A stretch of 64,000 nt of DNA from Paratinospora sagittata (lineage: Eukaryota > Streptophyta > Magnoliopsida > Ranunculales > Menispermaceae): the NCBI GenBank assembly GCA_035771175.1, contig CM069596.1:13225001-13289000 (forward strand), written 5' to 3'. Shown here in pieces: positions 9,806 to 22,093 of this stretch. Both the position numbers and the translations under genes were made by a program. Each line of letters begins with the position of its first letter. The first letter of the stretch is position 1. The notes below the pieces were generated by a model. It saw only the letters and a list, made by a program, of their open reading frames with translations, did not search any database and was not told the DNA's origin.

Positions 9806-11561
9806 CTACCTACTACTGCTCCTTCTAGACCTCCTGCTAGGTACAGAAAGACTATTAGAAGAACGTTGAGAATTTGTTCGTTGTTCTTCGACGTTTTGCA
9901 TACGTGTTAACAAAGTATTTTGAGTCTCCTCTATTTGAGCAATGCTAGCTACGATCACATTTAACTGTTCGAATGGGTTAGTCAATTGCCTCATCGATGG
10001 TTGATGGGTCAACTGCCCCATAGTCGGAGGGTAGGCCGTAGGAATTGGTGGAAAGTATTGGTCGTACGGTTGACTCATAGGTGTGGTGTAGTTGTTTTGA
10101 CAGTACAGGGATTCCCTAACTGGAACCCCTTGAACATTTGGATATGCTTAGGTTGAAAAGTCTTGAAACAATGAGCTCATTGGGATGTCTTGTCTTCCAA
10201 GATTTGGTGCCGCAAAATTTTGTTGTTGTTGGTTCACCGGAACTTGTGGAACTGGCCGATACGGTACTTCAGCAGTATGAAACCTTTGGTACGTAGTATT
10301 GTCTTGAGTTGGCATGTTCTAGGAAGGTGGATTTGCTAGAACTTCTTGTCTATCCTTATTTGGTTGAGGTTGATTTAGGTTGGCAAATAAATCTTCCTCA
10401 GAGAACAGGTGCTCGGTTGGATCATTATTCAAGGCTGGGTTTGACGTAGGGTTCTGGTTTGGCTCGTTATTTGGTATCTCCCTAATAAGAATCTTGCGTC
10501 GACTTTTTCGGTAACAACGTCCATTTTCGTCTCTAATTCTTTCACCATTTCTTCCTAAAGTCCTGCCGAATACTTCCTCGTCAGTTACCCGTCCACTTGT
10601 GACAAATATCTTGAAGATAGAGGATGTTGTAACCGCCTCAGTGATCTACTTCGAAGACTCATCAAAAGTGTTGACGTTTGCCTCGTATAGCATCCTCATG
10701 ATCAAGACTCCGTAGCCGAGGAGTTCCTTTCTTAAAGGGTTTTGAATCACCCGTAATATTTGATGTATGATGATGTGAGATAGGGAGACCTTAATTTCTT
10801 CTCTATGGAGTATAGCACAAGAAGTTGAGCCCTTGACATAGCACCTCTAGTCATAGCCTCGTATAGCATCCTCATGATCAAGACTCCGTAGCCGAGGAGT
10901 TCCTTTCTTAAAGGGTTTTGAATCACCCGTAATATTTGTTGTATGATGATATGAGATAGGGAGACCTTAATTTTCTTCTCTATGCAGTATAGCACGAGAA
11001 GTTGAGCCCTTGACATAGCACCTCTAGTCATCTTTTTCGGCAAGATGTTGCCGAATACGATCTTTTCAAGGTCAGCAAGAGGTGGTTTAAGGAGATTGTT
11101 TGGGAGGTGGGCGAACGTCGATTGGGTGTACGGCATTTTGGCAAGGGAATTGAACAACTATTCGTTGGACTCCACGATCTCTGCAACTGTCTGGGGTTTG
11201 TGTGGGTCAATGATTCTATCTTCAATCAGAATCTCCATAAGTCGCGCATTAAGTTCGACGTTGATAGAAATCTTTGTCCCCTGACCGTTGTCTCTAAAAT
11301 AGGGCTGATCCCATCTTCTTGAAGTCCTATGCAATTCATGGCTTCGTAGAAGGATTTCATCAAGTTGTAAGAGACGTGACCCTCTACTTTTGTTATGTTC
11401 AACCACCCCAGTGTTGCGAGTTTTTCGTGAAGGATCGGACGGAGGCGGAGATCTCTATTGTTGATACTCCTCATAGTCATAGCCTCTCTTTTGGACAATT
11501 CCTTGAGTCTGGTGGGAATTGGTTCTCTACTACCGAAAGTCGTTCCTTCACTTGAGGCCAT
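9806..11561 (-). pseudogene. aORF1 of Element I: extra ORF between 5' LTR and gag, broken
   Basis: Starts MASSEGTTFGSREPIPTRLK at 11561. The N-terminal half reads LRLRPILHEKLATLGWLNIT, YNLMKSFYEAMNCIGL and then, with breaks, IIDPHKPQTVAEIVESNE. This resembles the plant-only 'putative plant transposon protein' type domain that other plant retroelements carry as an extra ORF (from memory, not searched). The C-terminal part (10078-9806) has a coiled-coil-like stretch (VIVASIAQIEETQNTLLTRM) and an SR-rich tail (SVPSRRSRRSSSR). A 176-bp tandem duplication (10680-11031) and frameshifts break it. Element II has the counterpart at 30802-32376. Function unknown. Confidence 0.7.
10680..11031 (-). repeat. 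176-bp tandem duplication inside aORF1
   Basis: Copies 10680-10855 and 10856-11031 both run from GCCTCGTATAGCATCCTCAT to CACCTCTAGTCAT, with few differences. Element II has one copy (about 31670-31845). The second copy repeats the GAMSRAQLLVLY and LGYGVLIMRMLYEA peptide blocks. It is a recent change, since the copies are nearly identical. Confidence 0.9.
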
Positions 11562-11699
11562 TATTTTGCTGAAAGAAAATTAAACTTGTGAAAGACACAA
11601 AATATATTCCTAATATTTTTAAGATTTATGTTTTGTCCGTTGGACAATATTTTCTATTTTTCTCTTGATGTTTATGCCATCATTTAAACCACATTTTCC

Positions 11700-11940
11700 A
11701 TTAGCAATATGATATATATATCTCATATATACATAGATATATATATATATATATATATTTAATCATGAACTATATATATAGTTTTCCTACTATATTTATA
11801 TATATATATATATATAAATCTAAACTATATAAAAAAAACTATATAGTTTTCTAGATATATATTTAATATAAATCTCAACTATATATAATTCATATATATA
11901 TATAGTTCTAGAGATATATATATCTAATAAATAATTTCTT
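11700..11940 (-). repeat. AT-rich palindromic leader of Element I
   Basis: Runs of TA dinucleotides with repeated palindromes, e.g. AACTATATATATAGTT (11768-11783, a perfect 16-bp palindrome) and further AACTATAT...ATATAGTT pairs. The same kind of sequence lies at the same place in Element II (32510-33040), between the PBS and aORF1. Confidence 0.7.
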
Positions 11941-11978
11941 CCCCTAATTTGGTGGACTTGGGCGGGTCGTGGACCTTA

Positions 11979-11991
11979 CTCTCTGATACCA
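11979..11991 (-). other. Primer-binding site of Element I
   Basis: The minus strand reads TGGTATCAGAGAG, 5 bp inside the 5' LTR. It matches the plant initiator tRNA-Met 3' end complement (TGGTATCAGAGC) over its first eleven bases. Confidence 0.85.
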
Positions 11992-11996
11992 TTAAA

Positions 11997-13327
11997 TGTC
12001 ACATCCCACCCGGACGCGTCTAAACTGGCGGGACACTCACAGACAGGGCGCAAATGCATTTTAACTATAACTGAGTGCGCGGAAACACGATTTAAGTACA
12101 AGTATAATTTCATTAATTTTAGAATATATTTGTACATGAAATAGTTAAGGGAACGTTCTCCCAAAAATCCCCAATGAATAATACAAAGGGTACAAAATGT
12201 GGGCCCAAAAAACTGCATCCAGTCCACCTTAATCTTCTGTGAAAAATTGGATAACAACGGGATGAGCTACACGCTCAGTGGGTAAAATAGTTCGTGAATA
12301 TAACAATTAATAAAGCAAACTTCATAATCAAATATCTTAAATACACATCAGAGCATCATAATTAATCCAATATGTATGTATGCATGACACCATCTCGTAT
12401 TGGTTTGATAACTGTACATCGCCAGAGTTCACGTACAGATGTCCCTCCTCAGGAGTAGTCGAGTTCTCATTGTACGTCTCTCCTCAGGAACGACGCTCTG
12501 GATTCACGTACAGATGTCCCTCCCTAGGAGTAGTCAGGTTCTCATTGTACGTCTCTCTCAAGAGAAATATAATGAATAGCGAGCATCGCTTCTAACTATT
12601 CTATGAATCGTAAACCACATACGTCCCTAGGTAGTGCTATGTATGATGCCAATGCATGAACTGGTTCGGTCTTTACTTAACGTTTAGACAGGACTTTGCA
12701 ACGTCTAGTGATCCTTATCAGGGTCGGTATCATTACTTGCAAGGTTAGGACATTTAGTATTACTTGTATAAGCTAATAGCTTTCAAATAAGACCAACCAG
12801 ATCAGCCTCCAGTTGAGAGGTGAGATACGAGGTCTACTTAAATTCCAATTGTCTAGAGCAGCATGCTGCCTCCCGTTCACTATTTAAAGTTACTGAGGAC
12901 AAGACTGAGTTTGGTTGAGCCAAATTGACCACTAATCCAGCATAACAACAGTGTAATACATGAACTCCAATAATGCAGTGTAAATGAATGGTAGACATAA
13001 TGATAAATGAATGTAAACTATAATAAAAGTTATAAAACACGCAAATCTATATTTCGTTCCCCAACTTCAGATAAAAACTCTTTTGAAAACTGGCTCCTTT
13101 CCCCGGGCAGAATCGCGTTGCACCGCACAGAGAGTCTCAGAAAGAGAGTCTCAAAGGAGAAGACAAAAACTCAAAATGAGTGAAGGAGAGAAGGAAAATC
13201 ACAAGGAATAGTGATTTTGGTGTGAGAAATGAGGGAGGGGGAGGAGTTCTTAAATAGGAAAATTGCGCCAGAACGTTCGGGCAAGAGCGAGAACAATTTT
13301 TTTTTTGTGCAAACCTAGGGTATTACA
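11997..13327 (-). repeat. LTR B, 5' LTR of Element I
   Basis: Begins TGTCACATC and ends GGTATTACA. Collinear with LTR A apart from a shorter 12960-12990 segment and few GC-rich motifs (one GAACGTTCGGGC unit at about 13270). The TATA-like box is at 13249-13256. Followed by GATTC, the right target duplication. Confidence 0.93.
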
Positions 13328-14562
13328 GATTCAGATACCCAAGCCTTCGGTGTCCTGCCTGCCCACATCGATAACATATATACGGAGCTTCGGGCATAGT
13401 AGATCCCACCTCTGAACTGGTATCAGGCACTCTAAAGCCCAATCTTCCATCTCATCTGCCTCTACCTTGACCTGTGTCTCCTGTCTGTGGTACAAGTAAC
13501 CTAGTTGTACTTTGTATCTGGACAGCTGATGATGGAGTAGAAGTAGGGACTAGTGCAATCACTGCTCCTCCCTGAACAGTGGATGCCTCACTCGACGCAC
13601 CAACAGCCTGTGTCCCCTTGTTAAACTTCCGATTCTTACCCAATTTCTTCCCGGACCATGAAGACTGTACTTGACTGCCTGATACTGCTTGTGTTTGAGA
13701 TGTCTTCTGGGTCGCCTGCACCGTTGGATTTTTTCTCTGTTCGACCTACTCATGATGCAATGCTATGTTAAAAACATGTTTATACTGGTCTACACCTGTC
13801 GCTGACAAAGCCTGCCTGATGGCTGGCTTCAATCCTCCACAAAATAACTAGATTTTCTCATCCTCATCCTTCACTAATATTGGTGCATAGGCAGATAACT
13901 GAGTGAATTTAAACTCATATTCCCACACCATCATGTCACCTTGCTTGAGATTAAGGAACTCAAGTTTTTTTCTCGCCTTCTGTAGCAGGAACGTATACCT
14001 CCAAAAATACTTCCTTAAACTTTTCCCTGGTCTTTATGTGGCCTTCAATAATTAATATCGATACCCACCAGTGCCCTGCATCACTCATCAATGTGTGTGC
14101 AACAAAAAGTTACTTGAGTTTCATCGTCCAGCTTTAAGGATCTAGTTATCTTCTCCATGTTAAAAATCCAGTCATCTACCTGTTTGAGGTTCACACCAAC
14201 CCTAAATTCCACAGGTTCATTCTTATAAACCTCTGCATCAATTCAGACTGTTTCAACATCACATCCTCCGCTGATGTGGACGTAGGAGATGGTTGTGGTA
14301 CTGCGGCAACAGGCACTGTTGTAATCTTTGCTTCACTACTACCCGTCTCTGTTATACCTGGATCAGCTGTCTGAGGCACTACTAGAGCTAGTTGTTGCTC
14401 ATCAGTCTCCCTCCTAACCATCCACTCCTGTATTTGTGTATGTTGGGTCGCTAAGAACGGACCCTATGCCTCTAATAGGTCCTCTAACCTTTTGATCATT
14501 TCCTTGTTTGTATGCTCTTGGCGTTCCATATATGTACCCCTTGGTCTACCCCTCCTCCTCAT
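13328..14562 (-). pseudogene. H1 gag, broken
   Basis: The start at 14562 reads MRRRGRPRGTYMERQEHTNK, an N-terminus typical of Tekay-like gag. The later frame includes MVRRETDEQQLALVVPQTAD, then a basic linker (SGKKLGKNRKFNKGTQ), then a zinc knuckle CYRCGQAGHRRLGY near 13330-13390 whose last Cys is Tyr. A TAG and frame changes occur after the first 32 codons and through 13720-14190. Element I is inserted right after the knuckle, and H1 protease continues at 2109. Confidence 0.75.
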
Positions 14563-14745
14563 CCTTATCTAAAACATTAAATTAAGGCAACCATCACATA
14601 TAAGGAAGCAAAAAAGATCATTTGGTATCATAACTACCGTACTATATTAATACACACAGAAAATAATATAGTAAGGCTTATTCATTATCTTGAAGCTTTT
14701 AAATTCCTAAGTCTTTCATAACCTAGGTGGCGCTAATACCAACAT

Positions 14746-15447
14746 TGTTAGGACCCCTTTCCCATACTCCACCAGGAGTGTCCTGACCAACACAAGAATC
14801 TAACCATCCTATATGCCATAAGACCATTAGTTTCCTATTAAGTCTCAACCAGACTTGGACAGAATCTCATATGTAAATAGACCATCTATAACATCCTCAA
14901 CTTGGTAAACAAGACCACCAATATTACAATTCAAAATCAACATCATCCATATTCTATTATAATTCCATTTATCCCACAAAGTACTAAACACCTGTCACAA
15001 CCATTCATGTCAGATAATACTTCTACCTAACAAGAACACCATACCAAGATCATACACCCACTTATATTACAAGCGTGGGGTGATATATATATTTACATAA
15101 TACAAAGTAGTAAAAGAAATATATACATCCTGTGTCAACAACCTATATCAAAATAAAGCATTCTTGCAAGGCTTCAGTTCCTAATGATAGGCTACACCCA
15201 TGCCTTTCTTCACTCCTAAAGGACCTAAAAAATGTAAAAAGGGTGAGCCAACGATACCTACTGAATATAATTTAATTATATCATCATTTATTCACCTAAC
15301 ATCTTATGTATGCATGCATGCTCCTTGATATGAAATAAATAATGCGTATCAACATATATTTATATATATATATAGCAAATTCAAGTTATCATGTAAGCAA
15401 TGCAACTAAAAGCAACACCTTATGCGCCTTTATTCCAGTGATATGAC
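14746..15447 (-). repeat. H1 5' LTR, cut short by copia; degraded PBS beside it
   Basis: Begins TGTTAGGACCCC, preceded by a decayed PBS (CTAATACCAA at 14733-14742, where the intact family form is CTCTGATACCAA). It aligns in reverse with the end of the LTR at 57606-61615 (e.g. the CACTCCTGGTGGAG end, the GTGAGC...AACG region and AAGCAATGCAAC). The copia LTR starts at 15448, so the rest of the H1 LTR is missing. Confidence 0.75.
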
Positions 15448-16757
15448 TGTTGATATAACGACTCTCACCCTATTTTGTTTTGATGATTACAAACAACATA
15501 CTTATGATCACTAATCTCTTTGAAGTAGTTGTTCTAGTGCTAACTAGCTATATCGTACGGATTCAACAATATTATCAAAGCATGTACATGGAACAACATT
15601 GCACGAAGATTCAAGAGCTTCATGTTTGTAATTCTTGTTTAGAATCTTAGTGTTGTAGAGTAACTATTACACGTTCTAACCACGATATGTCTTGCATCTT
15701 TTTGAAAATCATGCATATAGGTTATCATATTCATGCATATATGCTATTATTATATTGATCATGTATGCACACACATTATCATGATTATTATGCAATCACA
15801 TAGTTAAAATTGTTTATCAAGCATATATATATATATCATTGATTATCATGCATTCGTTTTACCTACTTTGCATGGTTTTTATTGGTTTACGTGTAACATA
15901 TCGAATGTTTTGATCATGTATTTTAATCGATCATTTTACACGTGTTTATCTTTGTCAATTGTGTTTCAATCTTGTCAAAAATGTTTTGAAAGTTAGTTTA
16001 TATGTTTGACAATGTCTTAAACACTTTTCGATCAAAAAATCGGGTTTCTATCACTTCAACGTGAAGGAACGCGCTCCTGTGCATATTTTCGAAACTCAAA
16101 TTTTTCTGATCAGAGTTTAAGGAACGTGCTCCTTAAGAAAGGAATGTGCCCCTGTTGTTTTTCCCGAGACTCAGATTTTTTTTTATCACGGAAAAAGGAA
16201 CGTGCTCCTCTTAATAGCAATGCGCTCTTGTAGTCAAGGGAAAAAGAGAAAATTTTATAGAGTCAGTGGTTCTTGATGAAGGACCTCGCTCCTATGCCCA
16301 ACGGACACATTACAAAATGTGCTCCCATGTAAGGAACGTGCTCCTTGACTGGAGAAAAATCTGAAAAGTTTCAAATTTCAAAGCAAAAGCGTGCTCCTTT
16401 TTTGAGGAACGCGTTATTGTGCCTCAGTGTGGTATTATGCTCATTTGAATAGCAACTTTTGTAAAATACATGAACTTGTACCATTTTTTATCTTAGCTTT
16501 CTACAAGTCCAAAACAAGTTTTCAATGATTTTAAACTTCTTTCTAAGCAAAAGTTCACCTAAATTTGGCTATTTGATTCATACTTCCGTATAGTTCACCA
16601 AATCTTTGAGAAACTTGTATGTTTCTCTTGAGCCATGAATCAAGATGTTTTTTAGTGTTCTCTTCATATATTGTTAAATCTTGATCATCTATGAGCAATG
16701 AATCTCTCAACCATCATCACACTTGAAGAATCTCTAAGCTTCATTTTTACCTAAGTG
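15448..16757 (+). mobile_element. Copia LTR, plus orientation, right part deleted
   Basis: Starts TGTTGATATAACGACTCTCACC, the reverse complement of the ends of the copia LTRs at 23459 and 60530. It follows them in reverse through the TTTTGATGATTACAAACAAC and CACTTGAAGAATCTCTAAGC blocks, then stops matching after ACCTAAGT near 16757. About 950 bp of LTR right end, the PBS and the start of gag seem deleted, joining the LTR to gag. GC-rich motifs (AAGGAACGCGCTCCTGTG and variants) fill 16055-16430. Confidence 0.8.
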
Positions 16758-16775
16758 GGGTAAATTTTCTATATC

Positions 16776-17641
16776 TAGAACAAGTTAGTGAATGCGAGAT
16801 TGCAAAAGAAGTTTGGGAAATGCTTAATTTGGTTCACTGTGAGCCACTAGATAATAAAGAATCAAGGCTCAGGGATGCAACAAAAAGATTTGAAGATTTT
16901 ATATTTCCTGATGATGAACCAATTGAAGAGGCGTGTTCTAGGTTTAGAAAAATTCTCGAAGATTTAAAAAGTTTGGGTCAAGACATACCAAGTGGGATTA
17001 ACGTCGTCTGCTTTGCTGACAAGCTTCTGAAAGTATGGGCTAAAAATCTTACAAGCATTGTAGAAACATTTAATCCATGGGATTTTACCATAGAAGAGTT
17101 CTGCAACTTATTGATATCTATAGAAGCCAAAGATGAAACATCAGTAAGAACTGTGATGCTAGAAAGATCTCTTGAAAATTTCAAATTCTTACATGAGGAA
17201 ACAATTGATGAGGGACTTGATAGATTCATAGAACTAACAAGTGATTTGCAAAGTTATGGAATAACCTATCCTCATCAAATGTTGGTTAAGTATTTCTTAG
17301 AAGGTTTTCCAGAAAAATGGAAATACAAAGTTAGTTTTATTAAAATGTTCGGTGATCCGTTTAATAGCAGTTTTGAAACAATACTCTATGTGTCAAGCGG
17401 ACTGAAAACCTCTTTTGAAAAGGGTGATGATTCATCTGAAAGAAGAGAAATACTTGCCAATCTTCCAAGTGATGATAACCAAGATGAAGTGAACAAAAAT
17501 GAAATATCATCACTGGAGAATATGAGCTATGAAGTAGAACAAGTTGAGGTAGACCAACTTTCAAGCGCCACATCTAGTGGTTCAATCATTTATACCTCAA
17601 CTGATGAAGACGAAGATCCGAATATACAAATATGCATTTGA
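16776..17641 (+). pseudogene. Copia gag fragment, UBN2-like, domain doubled
   Basis: The open frame runs from before the first ATG (EIAKEVWEMLNLVHCEP at about 16796) to the stop at 17641. It contains the copia gag pattern twice: AKEVWEML ... RFEDFIFPDDEPIEEACSRF ... ILEDLKSLGQDIP, then FKFLHEETIDEGLDRFIELT ... DLQSYGITYPHQMLVKYFLE GFPEKWKYKV. The second copy has the classic L-x-S-Y-G and L-E-G-F-P-E-x-W signature. The C-terminus is acidic and Ser-rich. No zinc knuckle or pol follows, so this is a truncated gag. The N-terminus is missing because of the LTR-gag deletion at 16757. Confidence 0.75.
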
Positions 17642-19247
17642 AGGTTTCCAAAGATTCCTAGATGGAAGATGTGGATTAGGAAACTCCTTGATGCAACAAG
17701 GACTCGAGCAACACAGTCGATGGTCAAAATGTAAGTTTCGAGGATCCTTGAAGTGATTCATGATCGATCTTTGCTTGTGGGTAACACTTCTATTTAATTT
17801 TCAAATAATCTTATTGTGTTATTCCAAAAATGGCTTGAACATATCCTCTTAAGCATAAAGTAATTTTGTGTTAAGACATATGTCTTTGTTGAAGCATTAA
17901 ATGTCCATTCAAGTATGATACTTATCATATCACTCTTATTGCACATATCACATTATTTATGAGTATTATATATTTGCTTGAGTAATGATTGAGTTGGATG
18001 ACTTTTCATGTCACTTTATGCTAAAGCGTATCAACTCTATGACTTTGAAAATATCTTAGGCTTGATTAAAATGATTATCTTATCTTATTGCCTATGTCTT
18101 AAAGTTAATCAATTTGAACATACTTTGAATGATTTACATCTTGTTCATTGATTAAGCTATGTAACATGTACATGTTTATCTTGTGAACTAGCTAAAATCA
18201 ACAATCATATGTTTGCATGGAGAATGTCGACTTATATTAAATGGATCATGTGCTTAAAATTTTTATACGTATTAATCTATTTGATATTGAATAATGTTAT
18301 TGAACATTGATACTAAATTGATATTATGATTATTGCTCAATTTGATTGGAAGTATGTATGTTGAACATTCTATATCTTATTACTTCCATTGTATTCATGT
18401 GGATGTGTGAATGATAAATATTTTATGTTCACTTTAATATATCATCTATGATAATTGTACATGTATTACTTAATAATCTTCCATGTATTGTTTCTGATAA
18501 TGATGCATGATTCATTAATGTTAATCTTGTATGAATTATTGTTGATGTAAATGTGTGTGTGTTAATTTGGTGTGAATGATTTTGATCATAATGTTTTTAT
18601 CATTTGATGTGTGTATTATTCACTCAGCAATGACCAAAATTTTCTTGAATTATCATAAATTATCAATTTAATCAAAGTGGAAATCAAGAAAATCGTAAAT
18701 CAAAATTTTTAAGTGTTCTATGTTCTGAAGGTATGTGCTCCTCCAGAGAGGCACGAGCTCCTCTACAAGAACACCAACAGGTGTTCTGCAAAGAACACAT
18801 GCACGCACTCCTCTTAAGAGTAACGTGTTCCTTAGACCGTTATCATAACAGTCTTGGGCAGCCGAGAGTTCATTTATCTCATTTTTCTCCGTCTTTTTCA
18901 CTCCACCCTCTCACCCGATTTCTCAAACCCCAATTTTCAGTGTTTTCATCGTTCCAAACTTGTTTCCCATCATCACGTTTATCAAATCCATCATTTTTAT
19001 AGCCAAAAACACATCAAATCAACCCATTCATCAGTTAAACCGCCAATTTTTCACAACTTTTCATCAATTTTCTTTCTCTTTTCTCCTATGATTTCTCACG
19101 AAAATACAATTTTTATAGCTTGTTTTTCTTGTTCTCACACTGACCTCGACCTCCCACCTTCGTTTCGATCCATGTCATCCCCGTTTTCACCACTTTTTCA
19201 CCCAAAACCTTGTGGTATCGTTGTTTTCACACATAGTGTTCTACAAA
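17642..19247 (+). other. AT-rich retroelement-derived stretch, no gene recognised
   Basis: 17642-18720 is AT-rich with stops in all frames and I see no conserved domain. 18720-18830 carries GC-rich words (GTGCTCCTCCAGAGAGGCAC, GAGCTCCTC, GTAACGTGTTCC) like those inside the LTRs here, so it is probably the LTR or leader of the element whose ORF starts at 19248. 18850-19240 is pyrimidine-rich leader-like sequence. Confidence 0.4.
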
Positions 19248-20377
19248 ATGCCTCCAAAGAAAACAACCACTTCTAAACGTCGATTGGAGATCGACGAGTC
19301 CTCCACACCCACACCCACACCCAGGCCTACACGGAGACGTGTAGAGGTTGGGGAGTGCCCCACACCCACTCCACTTTCCACGAGGCGACCTCGTGAGCCC
19401 TCTCCATCGTCACCTTCATCATCGAATGATGATGCTAGCCTTTCCACTCTTGCGGCTTCACCCACCTCTCAACCTCCACTTCTTGAGGTTGTCGTCAGGC
19501 CTTACGACACTCGACGTCTTGCTCTGAGCGTCAGAGTTGATTTTAATGACTTTACGAGGATACATATGTGTTGGCCCAGTATTATAGTCTAAGAGAGGGG
19601 GTGAATTGGACTTGGTAGATTTTTGAGTTACCTTTCTAATATTGTAATTACACAAGTAACGTGCGTAGTCAGTAACAATCCAAATAACAAGTGCAGGAAA
19701 ATAAATGAACACAAAGAATTTAGAGTAGTTCGGTTCCCCTTAAACCTACGACCACTACCCAATCACACCGATCAGGATTTCCCAATCCACTATTGGCTAA
19801 GCACTTATGGGCGGATTAGAAGCCGTTTCCACTAACCAACACCAGGGCCTGGTTAGAAAGTCACTACAATACTAACCTACACAAGGGCTTGGTTAGAAAG
19901 CCATAATCTAGCATACACCAGGGCTTGGCTAGTAAACCACAACTTGCAACCAACTTACGAGCGTGGTTACGTGTCGTACAAATAAGGTATAGTCCTGGTT
20001 GACTTAACCAAGTCAACAATACATCAAGATTACAAAGATATAGAGAAGTGAATAACAACACTCTCAATAATTTAAGCTTACAATCTTGAATGAGTCCACA
20101 ATCACTATTCCAACCAATATGATTCTAAATGAAGTGCAATGTTGAAATAGTTTCTCAAAAATACATGCAACCAATTTAAATATTTTTATACAAGTTCAAG
20201 AATCGTATGCATACATGTATTTCCAAATATTGATTCTAAGTATGATAGGTGAAGCACCATAATCAATATACAAGTTATTGATCAAAACTTATTGATTCAA
20301 ACTTATCAATATTCAACCATGTGATTTAATATGCACAAGTTATGATCAAAATTATCGTTTCAAATAATATATATCTT

Positions 20378-22093
20378 TGATAACTTGAGTTTTAGATTAG
20401 TATTTTACATGTTAATTTCATAGGTTTTTAGGTGCATTTAGTTAGTTTTTAGACATATTTGTATTAATTAGTTCATTTAGTGTTTGAGGTTTAGTTAGAT
20501 ATTTTTAGGAGATTTATAAGTTAGTTTTAGTATGTTTCATGAATGAAATACATTAGGCTAGTTTAGGAAAATAATCATGATTTTTAGGTTTTTTTCTTAA
20601 AGTCAATTGCATAGTTTGCATATTAATTTTGTCACACTTTACATGTTAATACATACTTGCACATAATTTAAATCATTTACTTGTATTTTGTGTTTTGTTT
20701 TGTAGGTAAATAAAGAGCTTTGAATGTGGATCAAACGGTGACGAGACCATGTTGCAAAAGAAGAGCCACAAAACAGCCATAATGGCTAAGTCCCATAAAC
20801 TAAAGACCAGAAGAAATGATGTCTGGGCGCCGCAGCGTCCATCGTGGTGCCCAGAAGAGCAAAATCTGATTTTTATCAGCGTTGCGACGCCTATCACGGT
20901 GCTCCAGAGAAAATTGTGCACGAAAGAAAGAGGGGCATGAAGTAGCGCTGCAGTGCTACGTTATGTGAGATGAGGGAATAGGAAAGAAGCGTCACGATGC
21001 TACGATACCAAAACAAGCGCCACGGCTCCCCGAGAGAATTTTGAGGCGAGATAGAGATTAGGGGTTGTTTTGGTCTTTTGCATTTTGATTTATAAATTGG
21101 ATTTTTAGGGTTTTATTAGGGGAATCCATCTTATCTTATTGAAGAAGAATAACAGTAGCCATAGAATAGAAGAGAATAGAATAGATTAGGTTAGGGTTTT
21201 GAATGAGACACAAAGGAAAGATTAAAGAAGAAGAAGAGTTGCAGGTTCGAGATAAGAAAAAGAAGAAGGAGAGTCCACCATTGACAAAGAGGGTTTCTTC
21301 ATTTATCTTCTAATCTTAGTTTGTTTCCATGTTTTCTTCTTTAACTCTTTCTCTTGTATCTATGGATTTGATTATGAACTAAATAGATAATCTAGAGATT
21401 TGGTTTAGCTTTATTGAACCTTGTGATTGAGTCATTATTTGTGTGTTTTTGAACAATCTTTTGGGTTTATTTATGATTCTCCATGCTTAATGCTTTCAAA
21501 TTGCTGATCACTCTTTGAATGAACTTAGATTTGGTTTCTATCACTCGAGAGAGGAGATATCGAATTGGAGAAAGGGATTTGTAACCTAGGGTATACTAAT
21601 GAGTCGAGAGACCTACAAAGCCTTTTGAAATCCATTAAAATGAATCATAGAACCTAAGGCATTCTTGATCTAAAGGTTTATCACTCGAGAGAGGGAATTG
21701 ATAGATTGAGAATAGATATTTAAGCTATCACTCGAGAGAGGGGTTTGAATGAAAAAAGAATTAAGGATTTATAAATTCCAGAAATTAATTCATTAACACA
21801 ATTATTAGAAATCATGAGAGACAACATAGTGAGATTTAAACTCTAGAACTATAAATCTATTGATTTCTCTCTAATTTCCAGTTATCTTGTTTGTTTTTAT
21901 TTGCCTTTGTTTAATTTGCACTTTATCATTTAATTTACTCCACTTTTAATCACCTAGATAAAATTACTAATCATTGTAGAATTGGGAATTAAGATTAGTA
22001 AAATTACCTTCTCTGTGGATACGATAACCTACTCACCATGGGTATTATAACTTGATAATTCGTACACTTGCGAATTTAAAATTTACCTTATCA
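20378..22093 (+). mobile_element. Gypsy-type (Athila/Tat-like?) solo LTR inside the copia LTR
   Basis: TG...CA-bounded block: starts TGATAACTTGAGTTTTAG, ends TTTACCTTATCA. Flanking ATCTT (20373-20377) and ATATT (22094-22098) differ by one base, so it is a probable target duplication. The right end (CTGTGGATACGATAACC ... CGTACACTTGCGAATTT) looks like the ends of Athila/Tat-like LTRs (from memory). A TATA-like TATAAATT is at 21091-21098, with GC-rich palindromic motifs upstream (20826-21040). No internal coding region. The clade is uncertain. Confidence 0.6.
21539..21741 (+). repeat. Three copies of a 16-bp motif
   Basis: TATCACTCGAGAGAGG occurs exactly at 21539-21554, 21679-21694 and 21726-21741, in the R/U5 part of the solo LTR. 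The core CTCGAG is palindromic. Confidence 0.9.

Larger units (their letters stand above)
2120..13327 (-). mobile_element. Element I: full-length Tekay-like chromovirus with two extra ORFs
   Basis: Two LTRs (2120-3505 and 11997-13327) bound about 8.5 kb of internal DNA. In minus-strand sense the order is 5' LTR, PBS, AT-rich leader, aORF1, stem-loop spacer, gag, PR, RT, RNase H, integrase, chromodomain, aORF2, PPT, 3' LTR. Flanking bases are GATTA (2115-2119) and GATTC (13328-13332), a 5-bp target duplication with one later change. It is inserted into H1. Stops in gag, PR and integrase, plus two internal tandem duplications, show it is inactive. Confidence 0.92.
443..15447 (-). mobile_element. 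H1: old Tekay-like Ty3/gypsy element, split by Element I
   Basis: H1 is present as two blocks: 443-2119 (RNase H, RT, PR) and 13328-15447 (gag, PBS, 5' LTR). Both read on the minus strand and are collinear once Element I (2120-13327) is removed, because the split falls between the gag zinc knuckle and the protease. The left end is cut by a copia LTR at 442 and the right LTR is cut by another copia LTR at 15448. All coding parts have stops and frameshifts, so this is an old dead copy. LTR similarity to 57606-61615 supports the family assignment. Confidence 0.75.

Noticed and set aside
20378..22093. A DNA transposon or MITE instead of a solo LTR
   Set aside because: No terminal inverted repeats beyond TG...CA, it has a TATA-like box and an LTR-like 3' end, and the flanks fit a 5-bp duplication with one change.
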